Below, piece by piece: positions 22,387-22,491 of a stretch of DNA of 22,491 nucleotides (the first letter of the stretch is position 1; each line of letters begins with the position of its first letter). The translations under genes and the position numbers were made by a program. Under the pieces are notes generated by a model, which was given only the letters and a program-made list of their open reading frames with translations, was not told the origin of the DNA and made no database searches. The stretch comes from Branchiostoma floridae (Eukaryota > Chordata > Leptocardii > Amphioxiformes > Branchiostomatidae), in NCBI RefSeq assembly GCF_000003815.2, contig NC_049983.1, positions 6,745,094-6,767,584 of the forward strand, read 5' to 3'.

Positions 22387-22491
22387 AGCGATCTCGCCCC
22401 CCCCCCCCCCGGGGGGCGAGATCGCTAGCGTTTTCGGCCCCCCCTGGCGTTTTCGCCCCCGCCCCCTTTCCCGGGTTTTCGCCCCCCCCCC
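22387..22491. repeat. C-rich end with a perfect 16-bp inverted repeat
   Basis: AGCGATCTCGCCCCCC (22387-22402) is mirrored exactly by GGGGGGCGAGATCGCT (22411-22426). Three GTTTTCG(G)CCCC units and C runs then continue to the window end. This may be true low-complexity DNA or an artefact at a gap edge. Confidence 0.8.

Overview
This is a window of animal nuclear DNA with two multi-exon protein genes, both on the + strand and arranged head to tail. The genes are intron-rich with GT-AG splice sites. The rest is dense in short non-autonomous repeats: tRNA-derived SINE-like copies, fold-back/MITE-like elements and CAAA, GTTT and TCTG simple repeats. The protein sequences look like an invertebrate deuterostome or basal chordate, and the overall texture suggests an amphioxus-like (Branchiostoma) genome. 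The species call is an inference made without any database search.

Region 1 (1-853) is upstream flank. It holds a short TA-flanked inverted-repeat element, a 21-base C run and the presumed 5' region of the first gene. Region 2 (854-10775) is a complete SLC26-family anion transporter gene of 16 coding exons. All phases are consistent and the product is 740 residues: an N-terminal cytoplasmic part, the SLC26 membrane domain with the anion-site Ser-Arg pair, a C-terminal STAS domain and a C-terminal Thr-His-Leu that fits a class I PDZ ligand. Region 3 (10776-11839) is the 3' flank plus a short intergenic spacer.

Region 4 (11840-17047) is a complete executioner-type caspase gene of 8 coding exons (378 residues). 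It has catalytic His203 and Cys246 (in QACQG), and the Arg residues expected to bind the substrate Asp. Its N-terminal 94 residues are unusual. They carry no CARD or DED; instead they look like a mitochondrial presequence followed by a basic patch and one hydrophobic segment. A candidate self-cleavage Asp (TATD112) lies just after, so a membrane-held zymogen that releases itself is a plausible reading. Region 5 (17048-22491) has no recognisable gene. It contains a 7 x 21-bp minisatellite with an AGGTCA nuclear-receptor half-site in every unit, a long fold-back hairpin (18388-18611), SINE-like copies, a further inverted-repeat element and a C-rich end that may be an assembly artefact.

The two genes have no obvious functional link; they are simply neighbours. 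The recurrent oddity is that exon 3' ends, together with their splice donors, have been copied into downstream introns three times: SLC26 exon 4, caspase exon 2 and caspase exon 6. In SLC26 intron 4 two copies form potential in-frame micro-exons.
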